DNA from: CAG-103 sp963627135
GTDB lineage: Bacteria > Bacillota > Clostridia > Oscillospirales > Oscillospiraceae
NCBI GenBank assembly: GCA_963627135.1
Contig: CAVFZY010000008.1
Span: 1-64,000 of the forward strand
DNA length: 64,000 nt
Direction: 5' to 3'
Shown: one piece after another, positions 27,914 through 36,860 of the stretch
Numbering within the stretch: position 1 is the first letter of the stretch
Layout: each line of letters starts with the position of its first letter
The notes under the pieces: generated by a model
What the model saw: the letters and a program-made list of their open reading frames with translations, nothing else
What the model was told of the DNA's origin: nothing
The model's database searches: none
Position numbers and translations under genes: made by a program

Positions 27914-28816
27914 ATGACTGACTTTTTACAGCAACTGATCATCGGGCTCCGCCTCGGCAGCGTCTATGCGCTCGTGGCACTGGGCTACACGATGGTTTAC
28001 GGTATCATCCGACTTATCAACTTTGCACACGGCGACTTCATCATGGTCGGCGGCTATACGCTGTATTTCACCGTGCCGATCCTGCTGCACAGCATGGGTC
28101 TGCCGGCGTGGACAGGCGTGATTGCGGCCATTGTGATCTGCGCGCTCGTGGGTGTTGCGGTCGAGCTGGTGGCCTACCGGCCTGTGCGCCGCAAGGGCAC
28201 GAGCATGTCGGCCCTCATCACGGCCATCGCCATGAGCCTGCTGCTGGAAAACCTCGCGCAGGCCATCCCGGCCATGGGCCCGAACCCGCGCGTGATCTCT
28301 GATGAGATCTTCAGCACGGCGCCGATGTCCCTCGGCGGCGTGTCGGTGAACATGGCGGCCGTGATCACGATCGTCATCGCGGCTGTTGTTATGGCGGCGC
28401 TGCAGATCTTCGTGCAGAAGACAAAGCTCGGCCGCGCCATGCGCGCCGTGTCCGAGAACAAGGAGGCGTCCACGCTCGTGGGCATCAACGTCAACCGCAC
28501 GATCGTGACGACGTTCGCCATCGGCTCCGGCCTCGCGGCCATCGCGGCGCTGATGTACTGTGCGCAGTACCACACCGTGACGACGACAATGGGCTCCATG
28601 CTGGGCCTCAAGGCGTTCGTGGCGGCAGTCATGGGCGGCATTGGCCTGATCCCAGGCGCCATGCTCGGCGGCATCGTCGTCGGTATCATCGAAGCGCTCG
28701 TGACGGCCTACATCAGCTCGTCGCTCGCCAACGCCGTTGTGTTTCTGATCCTGATCGTGATGCTGCTGGTCAAGCCGGCTGGCATCCTTGGAAAGAATGT
28801 AGGTGAGAAGGTATGA
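27914..28816 (+). CDS. livH: Branched-chain amino acid ABC transporter, permease LivH
   Basis: The 300-residue membrane protein with about eight helices starts 'FLQQLIIGLRLGSVYALVALGYTMVYGIIRLINFAHGD' in pieces typical of LivH, and has the cytoplasmic coupling region 'GRAMRAVSENKEASTLVGINVN' at about 175. It forms the channel with LivM. GGGAGAG precedes the ATG. Its stop overlaps the livM start by four bases, so both are made together. Confidence 0.96.
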   Translation: MTDFLQQLIIGLRLGSVYALVALGYTMVYGIIRLINFAHGDFIMVGGYTLYFTVPILLHSMGLPAWTGVIAAIVICALVGVAVELVAYRPVRRKGTSMSALITAIAMSLLLENLAQAIPAMGPNPRVISDEIFSTAPMSLGGVSVNMAAVITIVIAAVVMAALQIFVQKTKLGRAMRAVSENKEASTLVGINVNRTIVTTFAIGSGLAAIAALMYCAQYHTVTTTMGSMLGLKAFVAAVMGGIGLIPGAMLGGIVVGIIEALVTAYISSSLANAVVFLILIVMLLVKPAGILGKNVGEKV

Positions 28817-29961
28817 ATACGCTGCAAAAAACAAAACTGCGCGGCACCGGCATCAACTGCGGCCTGATCGTGCTGCTCTTTGCCGTGGTGCTGTTGCTCG
28901 GTCAGGCGCTCCCGCAGAATACTTATCGCCGTGTGCTGGTCCCAATCATCTGGCAGATGTGCATTTTCATCCTGCTCGGCACGTCGCTCAATCTCACGCT
29001 TGGCTACCTGGGTCAGCTCACGCTCGGCCATATGGGGTTTGCCGGTGTTGGCGCCTATACCGCTGCGCTGACCTCGCTTGCGCTCGAGCGCGCGGGCCTG
29101 TTCGAGGTGTCGGAAGCAGCGCCCGGCCAGCTCATTCTGGTCATTCTCGGCTGCTGCCTGCTCGGTGCCGTCTTCGCAGGACTGCTCGGCCTGCTCGTGG
29201 GTATACCGGCGCTGCGCCTGCGCGGTGACTATCTGGCCATCGTGACGCTCGGCTTCGGTCTGATCGTTGAAAACGTCATTGCGAACCTGCCCTTCGCCGG
29301 CGGCGAGGGGCTTGCAAACGGCACGGCGAGCTCCTCGCTCTATGCCAATGGGCTCGGCCTGTCGACCTCGCTGCAGGCAAAATACGTGTGGCTCGTGCTG
29401 GGCATCACCATTTTGTGCATCGCGCTCATGTGCATGTTCATCCGCTCGAAGTACGGCCGCGCTATTGAGGCCATCCGCGACGATGAGATCGCCGCGTCCG
29501 CTTCCGGCGTGAACACGACGTATTACAAGATCCTCACGTTCGTCATCTCGGCGTTTTTTGCGGGCCTTGCCGGCGGACTGTATGCCACGTGCTTTTCCTC
29601 GCTCACGACGGCGAGCTTCACGTTCACCAGCGCTTCGATCTGGAACTCGACGTTCATCGTCGTCATCGTGGTCCTCGGCGGCATGGGCTCCATGACCGGC
29701 TCGGTGCTGGCCGCCATCGCCATGTACCTGCTCAACTATGAGATCAAAAACGGCGCATGGGTATCGCTGCTGCCGGGCTTCGTGCAGTCGCTGTTCCAGT
29801 TTCCGATGCTGATCTATGCACTTGTGCTGCTGGTCATTATTATTTTTCGTCCCAGAGGCATTCTGGGCACTTACGAGTTCTCGCTCGACCGGCTGCTGTT
29901 TGACGGCCGTCTGGCCGAGAAGAGAAAGGCCAAGGCCAGGAAGGGAGGCGCCGACGCATGA
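28813..29961 (+). CDS. livM: Branched-chain amino acid ABC transporter, permease LivM
   Basis: The 382-residue protein with about ten membrane helices has the LivM hallmarks 'LNLTLGYLGQLTLGHMGFAGVGAYTAAL' in its first third and the coupling motif 'YGRAIEAIRDDEIAASASGVNTTYYK' near residue 215. It pairs with LivH as the second half of the channel. The basic C-terminal tail (rich in Lys/Arg) is cytoplasmic. It overlaps livH and livG by four bases each. Confidence 0.96.
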   Translation: MNTLQKTKLRGTGINCGLIVLLFAVVLLLGQALPQNTYRRVLVPIIWQMCIFILLGTSLNLTLGYLGQLTLGHMGFAGVGAYTAALTSLALERAGLFEVSEAAPGQLILVILGCCLLGAVFAGLLGLLVGIPALRLRGDYLAIVTLGFGLIVENVIANLPFAGGEGLANGTASSSLYANGLGLSTSLQAKYVWLVLGITILCIALMCMFIRSKYGRAIEAIRDDEIAASASGVNTTYYKILTFVISAFFAGLAGGLYATCFSSLTTASFTFTSASIWNSTFIVVIVVLGGMGSMTGSVLAAIAMYLLNYEIKNGAWVSLLPGFVQSLFQFPMLIYALVLLVIIIFRPRGILGTYEFSLDRLLFDGRLAEKRKAKARKGGADA

Positions 29962-30758
29962 CCGATACCAGACCTGTTGTGCTCAAAGCGGAGCACCTCG
30001 GCATCACCTTCGGCGGTCTGAAGGCCGTGTCGGACTTCAATATGGAGATCCATGAGGGCGAGCTCATGGGCCTTATCGGCCCGAACGGCGCCGGTAAGAC
30101 CACGGTCTTCAACCTGCTCACCGGCGTGTATGTGCCGACGGAGGGCGCGTTTTATCTCTGTGGGCAGAAGCTCAACGGCAAGCAGACCTATCAGGTCGTG
30201 GAGGCCGGCATCGCCCGCACGTTCCAGAACATCCGCTTGTTCAAGGCCATGACGGTGCTCGACAACGTGAAAATCGCCTTCACGAAGGACATCCATTATA
30301 ATCTTGCCGACAGCCTCCTGCGCACGAAAAAGTACTGGAATACGGAGCAGGAGCTGACCGACAAGGCCATGGAATACCTGCGCATCGTCCATCTGGACGA
30401 CAAGGCCGGACAGCTCGCATCCAGCCTGCCCTACGGCCAGCAGCGCAAGCTCGAGATCGCCCGCGCGCTGGCAACGAACATGAAGCTGCTGCTGCTCGAC
30501 GAGCCGGCAGCCGGCATGAACCCGACCGAGACGGCGGAGCTGCTCTCGTGCATCAATACCATCCGCGATACGTTCCATGTGGCCATCCTGCTCATTGAGC
30601 ACGATATGAGCCTGGTCATGCGTGTCTGTGAGCGCATCCAGGTCATCAACTTCGGCCAGACGATCGCCGCCGGGCTTCCGGAGGAGATCGCGAGCAACCA
30701 GGAGGTCATCGAGGCGTATCTCGGCGAAGAGGAGGCGGACGACGATGCTGAAGATTGA
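29958..30758 (+). CDS. livG: Branched-chain amino acid ABC transporter, ATPase LivG
   Basis: The 266-residue ABC ATPase has Walker A 'GPNGAGKTTVFNLLTG' near residue 38, a signature region 'LPYGQQRKLEIARALAT' (the LSGGQ loop is LPYGQQ, as in LivG proteins) and Walker B 'LLLLDEPAAGMNP'. The insertion between Walker A and the signature is longer than in LivF, another LivG trait. It powers LivHM together with LivF. The C-terminus is acidic (EEEADDDAED) and overlaps the livF start by 14 bases. Confidence 0.96.
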   Translation: MTDTRPVVLKAEHLGITFGGLKAVSDFNMEIHEGELMGLIGPNGAGKTTVFNLLTGVYVPTEGAFYLCGQKLNGKQTYQVVEAGIARTFQNIRLFKAMTVLDNVKIAFTKDIHYNLADSLLRTKKYWNTEQELTDKAMEYLRIVHLDDKAGQLASSLPYGQQRKLEIARALATNMKLLLLDEPAAGMNPTETAELLSCINTIRDTFHVAILLIEHDMSLVMRVCERIQVINFGQTIAAGLPEEIASNQEVIEAYLGEEEADDDAED

Positions 30759-31449
30759 AGATCTGGAGGTGTCCTACGGTGCCGTGCAGGCGTTGCGCGG
30801 CATCAGCATGGAGGTCAACGACGGCGAGATCGTCTCGCTCATCGGGGCTAACGGCGCCGGCAAGACCACCACGCTGCACGCCATCACCGGCCTTGTGCCC
30901 ATGAAAAGCGGCTCCGTGATCTACGACGGGCATGACCTGCGCAAGACGGACCCCAGCCGCATCGTTACCATGGGCCTCGCACACGTGCCGGAGGGCCGGC
31001 AGGTGTTCACGCGCATGACCGTGGCGGAGAACCTTGCCATGGGCGCGTACTTCCGCAAGGACAAAAAAGCGATCGCGGAGGACCTCGAGCGGGTCTATGC
31101 GCGCTTCCCGCGCCTGAAGGAGCGCGCCAAGCAGCTCGCGGGCACGCTCTCCGGCGGCGAGCAGCAGATGCTGGCCATGGGCCGCGCCATTATGAGCGCG
31201 CCGAAGCTCATCGTCATGGATGAGCCGTCCATGGGCCTGTCGCCCGTGCTTGTACAGGAGGTCTTCTCTATCATCCAGACCATGCACGAGCTGGGCATCA
31301 CGATCCTGCTCGTGGAGCAGAACGCGAAGATGGCGCTTGCCATCGCCGACCGGGCCTATGTGCTCGAAAACGGCCGGATCACCATGTACGGCTCCGCCCG
31401 CGATCTGCTGCACGATGATAAGGTCCGCAAGGCCTATCTCGGCGCGTGA
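30745..31449 (+). CDS. livF: Branched-chain amino acid ABC transporter, ATPase LivF
   Basis: The 234-residue ABC ATPase has Walker A 'GANGAGKTTTLHAITG', signature 'LSGGEQQMLAMGRAIM' and Walker B 'LIVMDEPSMGLSP', typical of LivF. I start it at ATG 30745 ('MLKIEDLEVSYG'), inside the end of livG, rather than at the open frame further upstream; AGGAGG lies about 14 bases ahead. It is the last gene of the operon and is followed by a large hairpin. Confidence 0.96.
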   Translation: MLKIEDLEVSYGAVQALRGISMEVNDGEIVSLIGANGAGKTTTLHAITGLVPMKSGSVIYDGHDLRKTDPSRIVTMGLAHVPEGRQVFTRMTVAENLAMGAYFRKDKKAIAEDLERVYARFPRLKERAKQLAGTLSGGEQQMLAMGRAIMSAPKLIVMDEPSMGLSPVLVQEVFSIIQTMHELGITILLVEQNAKMALAIADRAYVLENGRITMYGSARDLLHDDKVRKAYLGA

Positions 31450-31458
31450 ACGCGGACA

Positions 31459-31499
31459 GCAGCAGCGCACACACCCGCGGGTGTGTGCGCTGTTGCTGC
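31459..31499 (+). terminator. Hairpin after the liv operon
   Basis: Long stem around AGCGCACACACCC / GGGTGTGTGCGCT ten bases after the livF stop, extended by CAGCAG-type pairs. There is no T run, so it is a weak terminator or an mRNA end stabiliser. The 125 bases to the convergent MATE gene show nothing else. Confidence 0.6.
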
Positions 31500-31624
31500 G
31501 TCGGCGTCGGTTGTTTCGTAACGGAACATATCCATGAATTCCATGAATCTGCCGTTCCACCGCTTTTTACCACTTGTTTTCCGCTGCAGCACCGCATCAT
31601 TTTGGGTGCGTATGCTTGCGTTTG

Positions 31625-33010
31625 TTACGGCTGTGATTTTGCCGCAGCGCGGGGCACGAACCGGCGCGACGGCCGGTAGATGAGCAGCGCGATGAAGATC
31701 AGCACGGCCGTGGCCGCGAGGCTGATCGGATATACGAGCATGATCGACCGGAACGTGTGGTGCAGCGGGAAGACGGTGTTGATCCAGATGATGCGCACGC
31801 CGCACACGCCGAAGAGCGTCAGGATCGCCGGCACGAGCGAGATGCCGAAGCCGCGCAGGTAACCGGACAGGATCTCGTACGTCAGGCTGAAGATGTAGGA
31901 CCCGAAGAGAATGAGCAGCCGGCTGTAGCCGATGGCGATAACCTGCGGGTCGTTGTTGAAGATGGCCAGCAGATATTTGCCCGTCAGCAGCACGAGCACG
32001 ATGGCGATGGCCGAGGCAATGATGTCCTCGCCAAGGCACAGAAACATGGTTTTCTTGCAGCGGTCGATCTTTCCGGCCCCGTAGTTTTGGCCGACGAAGG
32101 TCGTGCACGCCTGACTGAAGGAGTTGAGCACGTCGTATGCGATGATCTCAATGTTGAACGCGGCGCTCGACGCGGCCATGACGACGGTGCCGAGGCTGTT
32201 GATGGCCGACTGAATGATGATGTTCGACACCGAGAAGATCGCGCCCTGAATGCCGGCCGGCAGGCCGATGCGCATGATCTTGCGGAAGATGGCGGGGTCG
32301 ATGCGCAGCTGCTTTAGCTCCACACGCACAAGATCGCCGTGCAGCAGGCGGCGCAGCAGCAGCACGGAGCTGACCGCGTTGGAGAGCACCGTCGCGATGG
32401 CGACGCCGTTGACGTTCATCTTCAGCACGATGACGAAAAACAGGTTGAGGATCACATTCAGAACGCCGGAGACCGTCAGCGCGATCAGCGGCACCTTCGT
32501 GTCGCCGACGCTGCGGAAAATGGCGGCCTCGAAGTTATACAGCAAGATGACCGGCATGCCCAGCAGATAAATGCGCAGGTACGCAAGCGCGAGCGGGTAT
32601 ACATCGTCCGGCACGTTGAGCAGGCCCATGAGCCCGGCCGCAATGAGCTGACCGAAGATCGCCACGAGCACGCCGCCGATGAGTGCCGTGACAATGGAGG
32701 TGTGCACGGCGCGGTGCACGGTCTCGCGGTCGCCGCGGCCAATGGCATTGGCGATGACGACGTTCGCGCCGAGCGCGATGCCGATGAACAGATTCAGGAT
32801 CAGGCCGATGACCGGGCTGTTGGCGCCGACGGCGGCCACGGCGGCCGTGCGCATATCGCCCGTGAAGTTGCCGACGACGGCGATGTCGGCCGCGTTGAAC
32901 AGCTGCCCGAGGATGCCGGTCGCGGCGACGGGCAGAGCATAGCGCGGGAGTTTGTTCCAGATCGGGCCGTTGAGCATGTCCAGGTGCTGCGGCTGGGTCG
33001 TTGACTGCAT
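31625..33010 (-). CDS. MATE-family multidrug exporter
   Basis: The 461-residue protein with about 12 helices has the MatE two-fold arrangement: 'LPRYALPVAATGILGQLFNAADIAVVG' in the first half and 'IGLPAGIQGAIFSVSNIIIQSAINSLG' in the second mark the repeated N-terminal helix pair. Such proteins expel cationic drugs or metabolites using Na+ or H+ gradients. ATG 33010 has AAAGGTG upstream; the open frame further upstream is not used. It is monocistronic with its own promoter, convergent with the liv operon. Substrate not predictable. Confidence 0.9.
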   Translation of the reverse strand: MQSTTQPQHLDMLNGPIWNKLPRYALPVAATGILGQLFNAADIAVVGNFTGDMRTAAVAAVGANSPVIGLILNLFIGIALGANVVIANAIGRGDRETVHRAVHTSIVTALIGGVLVAIFGQLIAAGLMGLLNVPDDVYPLALAYLRIYLLGMPVILLYNFEAAIFRSVGDTKVPLIALTVSGVLNVILNLFFVIVLKMNVNGVAIATVLSNAVSSVLLLRRLLHGDLVRVELKQLRIDPAIFRKIMRIGLPAGIQGAIFSVSNIIIQSAINSLGTVVMAASSAAFNIEIIAYDVLNSFSQACTTFVGQNYGAGKIDRCKKTMFLCLGEDIIASAIAIVLVLLTGKYLLAIFNNDPQVIAIGYSRLLILFGSYIFSLTYEILSGYLRGFGISLVPAILTLFGVCGVRIIWINTVFPLHHTFRSIMLVYPISLAATAVLIFIALLIYRPSRRFVPRAAAKSQP

Positions 33011-33056
33011 AGTTTTTCTCACCTTTTCTCGCAAATGGGTAAAGTTCCAAGGCCCT

Positions 33057-33085
33057 ATGATAAGCCAAAGGCGGCGTAGATGCAA
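33057..33085 (-). promoter_or_regulatory. Promoter of the MATE gene
   Basis: Minus-strand TTGCAT (33080-33085) and TATCAT (33057-33062) with a 17-base spacer, about 40 bases ahead of the start codon. Confidence 0.65.
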
Positions 33086-33133
33086 GAGCAAAAATATACA
33101 ATTTCTTAGCGGCCATTTCCGCTCCGATACAGC

Positions 33134-33173
33134 AGAAAAACGCCCGGACAAACGCAGCTGCGTTTGCCCGGGC
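33134..33173 (-). terminator. Terminator of the FtsX-type ABC exporter operon
   Basis: Palindromic stem of 16 bases per arm (33142-33157 and 33158-33173) with essentially one mismatch, followed on the minus strand by GTTTTTC. It lies 54 bases past the permease stop. Confidence 0.85.
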
Positions 33174-33226
33174 ACTGCTGTCTCCCTGAAAGTCCGGCAG
33201 GGGCTTTCGGCGACCGCACAGACCGC

Positions 33227-35926
33227 TTACTCCGCGCTCTTGAGCGCTTCATCCATGGGGATCTTCCGGATGCGCCGGAAATCGAAGATCGTCACGATGG
33301 CGTAGCCGAGGAGCACGAACACGAACATCTTGACGTAACCGACCAGCTCCATGTGGAAGGCAAACCAGCCGCTGTAGGAGAACATGATCTCCCGCCACGC
33401 CAGCTTCATGGCGGCGGCGCCGAGCCAGACGCTGACGGCGTCGATGAGCACGAGCACGATCGTCGTCGACAGCAGGTACAGCTGCGCGATCTCCCGGGTC
33501 TCATAGCCGAGGATCTTTACCATGGAGATGGCGTTTTCATTCTTTTCGATGATGAGCTTGGTCAGCAAATAGATCAGCACGGCCGACAACAGAATGCACA
33601 GGTACTGGAAATAGGTCATGTAGGAGCCCATCGAGTGGTCGAGCTGGTCAGCCATCTTCGTGATGTCGCGCTCGGTGATGACCGTCGCAACGCTGTCCTC
33701 ATCAATATCTGTGATCTCCGTGTCGGACAAAAAGCCTGAGAAAGCGTCCGCATCGAGGTCAAAGATGCCGCGGTAATTGTCCACCGGCAGGAACACGGCG
33801 ATGCTCTGGCAATGGTCGTAGATGCCGGCGACCGTGAATGTATACTGCTTGCTCTCGTACTTTTCGTCCAGCGTGAACGTGTCGCCGACAGCCAGACGGT
33901 ATTTGTCGGCATAAGGCGCGGAGATATAGACCTCGTTTTCTTCCAGACCGGAGAGGCCGCCGATCTGCACATAGCGGCTGCCGTCCGCGATGCCGTAGAC
34001 ACTGACTTCCTCGTCGAGCACGTCGCTCCTGCGCACGAGGGAGGTCATGCAGAAGGCCTCCGCATCCGGGCTTTGCGTGGTGATGGCATCGCCGTTTTCA
34101 TCTTCGCAGGATTTGAGCACGTACTGGTAGTTGGTGAACATCATGTCTGCCGTCCGGCTCTGGTAATACTTGAGCGTGCTGGGCATGCCGATGGCCATGG
34201 CCAGCATGACCATGATGAAGAACACGCCGGCGAACAGGATGAGGTAGTTGGAGACATTCTGAAAGATGATGCGCAGCCGGAAGCGGGCGAAAAAGCTCCA
34301 GTTTGGCAGGCGGAGCGCCTTCTTGCGCCGGGCCTTTTTCAGGTCGTGGCGCAGAAACTGCAGCGGCGTGTGGCGCATCATGCGCGTGATGATGAGCAGG
34401 TTCACCACAAACATCAGCATGACCGGGATCAGCGTCGTGCGCAGGAACGCGTCCGGATTCCAGACGGTCTTGTACGTCGGCAGGCTGTAGCTATTATAGT
34501 ACATGGACACGACGACGTTTTTAAACACCGTATAGCCCAGCGCGTTGCCGACGCAGGCGGCGGCCAGCGTCACGATGACGGGCATGGCCAGATAGTGGCG
34601 CACCAGCTCTCCGCGCGTATAGCCGGAGGCGCGCAGCGTGCCGATGGCGGAGGATTCTTTCGTGATGGTGTTGCTGATCGTGACGGCGAAGATGAAGGCG
34701 ATGATCACGATGAGGATGTCGAGCAGCACGCCGCCCATCGCCTCGTCCGAGCCCATGTCATCGGGCGCGAAGTTGATGGCGGGGTTGGCGTAGCGCGGGG
34801 TGTAGTCCTCAAGGTCGTTTTCCGCCACGACCGTCTGCGTCAGCAGCGCGCGCAGGAAATCGTCCGACAGCGCCTTTTCGGCCGTCTCGTCCGCGGGCGC
34901 GTTGGCATACTGCCAGGCGTAGACATAGTGCACCGGCTTTTGCAGGCGGGCAAAGCCGCCGGGCGTGACCATGGCGACGTCGAATTTCAGCGCGTCGAAC
35001 ATGAGGTCCGTCGATTTTTCGTGCAGGGTGGCGTAGTTGACATAGGCGATGAGGCCGGAGATGCGGTACGTCTCGCCGCCGACGGTGATCGTGTCGCCGG
35101 TGTGCAGGCCGACGTTATCGGCGTGCATGCGGTCGATGGCGATTTCATCGTCGCGCACCGGGAACGCGCCGTCGATGAGGCAGGCGAGGTTCACATCCTC
35201 CGTCCATGGATAGATGCGGATGGTCCCGTCCGACGTGCCGTCGTTATCATGATCCTCGTCTTCGTTGCGGTAGAAGTTTTCATACACCGTCACCGGCACG
35301 GCCTGAAAATCCGGGTCGTTGAGGGCGTATTTCTCCTCCGCGTCGGCGTACTTTTCGTCGATCTCATCGGTGATCTCCGCCCAGGCCTTATGATAAGCCT
35401 CATTGTAGGCGGTCGCATATGCGCTCTGGTAGGCAGATTGATAGGCGCTCTGATACGCCCCGTCCGCCTTCGCCTGCGCGACGGCGGTGCCGAGCATGGC
35501 GGCGGCCGTGTCGGCGTCGAGCCCGCTGGCGAGCAGCGTCTGCGTCACCTGGTTTTGAAACTCCGCGTCGAACTTTGCGCGGAACTCGCTGTCGAACCGG
35601 CTGCGGAATTCCCCGGGAAATTTCTCGTCGAGCTCACGGCGCGCCTTGTCGGTGTAAAACTGCCGGACGTCCGCCTTGTCGCCGGTCTCGATCGCGGCGA
35701 GCAGCGCGTCATCGGCGGCGTGGCTGAGTTCAAAGTGCCCGTATTCAAGCTTGTAGGTCGTTACCCCGTCGGCAGACGCGCGCATCATGCTCTCGTTGGC
35801 GACGTACATGCCGGACACGAAGCCGATCATCAGCACCAGAAACAGGAACACGACCAGATATTTGCGCCAGTCTCCGGCGAGCTCGCGCGGGATGCGCCGG
35901 GTCAGGGGATTGGTCCTCTTTTTCAT
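33227..35926 (-). CDS. FtsX-family ABC transporter permease, large
   Basis: The 899-residue membrane protein starts with a cytoplasmic basic stretch and one helix ('KYLVVFLFLVLMIGFVSGMYVA'), then an extracytoplasmic region of about 350 residues, then three helices forming an FtsX domain (~410-540), a second MacB-like external domain and a final set of three helices (~780-890). This is the layout of lipoprotein- or peptide-handling MacB/YtrF-type permeases. The external region contains a coiled-coil-like stretch in which AYQS is repeated. ATG 35926 follows the ATPase stop by 13 bases. Substrate unknown; export or surface remodelling is likely. Confidence 0.88.
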   Translation of the reverse strand: MKKRTNPLTRRIPRELAGDWRKYLVVFLFLVLMIGFVSGMYVANESMMRASADGVTTYKLEYGHFELSHAADDALLAAIETGDKADVRQFYTDKARRELDEKFPGEFRSRFDSEFRAKFDAEFQNQVTQTLLASGLDADTAAAMLGTAVAQAKADGAYQSAYQSAYQSAYATAYNEAYHKAWAEITDEIDEKYADAEEKYALNDPDFQAVPVTVYENFYRNEDEDHDNDGTSDGTIRIYPWTEDVNLACLIDGAFPVRDDEIAIDRMHADNVGLHTGDTITVGGETYRISGLIAYVNYATLHEKSTDLMFDALKFDVAMVTPGGFARLQKPVHYVYAWQYANAPADETAEKALSDDFLRALLTQTVVAENDLEDYTPRYANPAINFAPDDMGSDEAMGGVLLDILIVIIAFIFAVTISNTITKESSAIGTLRASGYTRGELVRHYLAMPVIVTLAAACVGNALGYTVFKNVVVSMYYNSYSLPTYKTVWNPDAFLRTTLIPVMLMFVVNLLIITRMMRHTPLQFLRHDLKKARRKKALRLPNWSFFARFRLRIIFQNVSNYLILFAGVFFIMVMLAMAIGMPSTLKYYQSRTADMMFTNYQYVLKSCEDENGDAITTQSPDAEAFCMTSLVRRSDVLDEEVSVYGIADGSRYVQIGGLSGLEENEVYISAPYADKYRLAVGDTFTLDEKYESKQYTFTVAGIYDHCQSIAVFLPVDNYRGIFDLDADAFSGFLSDTEITDIDEDSVATVITERDITKMADQLDHSMGSYMTYFQYLCILLSAVLIYLLTKLIIEKNENAISMVKILGYETREIAQLYLLSTTIVLVLIDAVSVWLGAAAMKLAWREIMFSYSGWFAFHMELVGYVKMFVFVLLGYAIVTIFDFRRIRKIPMDEALKSAE

Positions 35927-35939
35927 CCTGACACGCCCC

Positions 35940-36653
35940 TTACCATTCGAGCTCGGCGGCCGGGATCCTGTGGCTGTTGATCTCGTTGCTGCGCACGGTG
36001 CCGTCACGCAGCTTGACGACGTGGTCAGCCATGTTGCGGATGGCCTCGTTGTGCGTGACCATGATGACGGTGTTGCCGTATTTCTTGTTCACGTTCTCGA
36101 TCAGCTGCAGGATCTCCTTGGACGTGGCGTAATCCAGCGCGCCGGTCGGTTCGTCGCAGAGAAGAATGTCCGGATTCTTCACGATGGCGCGGCCGATGGA
36201 CACGCGCTGCTGCTGGCCGCCGGAGAGCTGGTTGGGCAGCTTGTGCCGGTGCTCATAGAGCCCAAGCGTGTGCAGCAGCTCGTCGATGTCCAGCGGCGCG
36301 TCCGAGAGATAGGCGCCGACCTCGATGTTCTCCTTGACGTTCAGGTTGGCGATGAGGTTGTAGAGCTGAAAGACATAGCCCAGGTGCTTGCGGCGGTACT
36401 GCGTGAGCGCTTTTTCGCCCATGTCCTCGAGCTTGTCGCCGCCGATGGAGATGTAGCCCGCGTCGGCGCTGTCGATCCCGCCGATGATGTTCAGCAGGGT
36501 GGACTTGCCCGAGCCGGAGGGGCCGAGCAGGACGCAGATCTCGCCCCGCGCGACCGAAAACGTCATCCCGCGCAGGACCTCCTGCCGGGTCTCACCGCTG
36601 CCGTAGCCCTTTTTCAGGTCCACGATCTCCAGAAATTTGTTTTCTTCTGCCAT
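35940..36653 (-). CDS. MacB/LolD-type ABC transporter ATPase
   Basis: The 237-residue ABC ATPase has Walker A 'GPSGSGKSTLLNIIGG' near residue 42, signature 'LSGGQQQRVSIGRAIV' and Walker B 'ILLCDEPTGALD', the 'TGALD' form being typical of the MacB/LolD exporter class that pairs with FtsX-type permeases. It drives the permease encoded immediately downstream. The promoter ahead of it is covered by two palindromes (36719-36734 and 36746-36761), so the operon is probably repressed until an inducer appears. Confidence 0.94.
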   Translation of the reverse strand: MAEENKFLEIVDLKKGYGSGETRQEVLRGMTFSVARGEICVLLGPSGSGKSTLLNIIGGIDSADAGYISIGGDKLEDMGEKALTQYRRKHLGYVFQLYNLIANLNVKENIEVGAYLSDAPLDIDELLHTLGLYEHRHKLPNQLSGGQQQRVSIGRAIVKNPDILLCDEPTGALDYATSKEILQLIENVNKKYGNTVIMVTHNEAIRNMADHVVKLRDGTVRSNEINSHRIPAAELEW

Positions 36654-36718
36654 GACATCCTCTTTCTATGCAAGCGCGCCGGGACGGTGGAAAACGGCGT
36701 GTTGTCATGTGGTATCTC

Positions 36719-36761
36719 GTTAGATATGTCTAACCAATGTTTATAGTTAGAGTTGGCTAAC
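36719..36761. promoter_or_regulatory. Two tandem palindromic operators, GTTAG-N6-CTAAC
   Basis: GTTAGATATGTCTAAC (36719-36734) and GTTAGAGTTGGCTAAC (36746-36761), centres 27 bases apart. The second lies exactly in the spacer between the -35 and -10 of the exporter promoter and the first just past the start point. A TetR- or MarR-type repressor would fit; none is encoded next to it. Confidence 0.75.
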
Positions 36762-36768
36762 CGGTGAA
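36740..36768 (-). promoter_or_regulatory. Promoter of the FtsX-type exporter operon
   Basis: Minus-strand TTCACC (36763-36768) and TATAAA (36740-36745) with a 17-base spacer that coincides with one operator. Confidence 0.6.
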
Positions 36769-36860
36769 AGAGTATAGCATATCCTTCCGTGGATGGCAAG
36801 CCCAAAAACGGACAAAAATGGGCAGACACCGTGTTTGGCGTCTGCCCGATGCAGCAATGT

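Noticed and set aside
35395..35465. Direct repeats that might be a CRISPR or tandem repeat array
   Set aside because: They encode the AYQS units of the permease in frame; there are no spacers.
33812..35980. 722-codon open frame on the plus strand
   Set aside because: Antisense to the FtsX-type permease, which has clear domains and a ribosome site.
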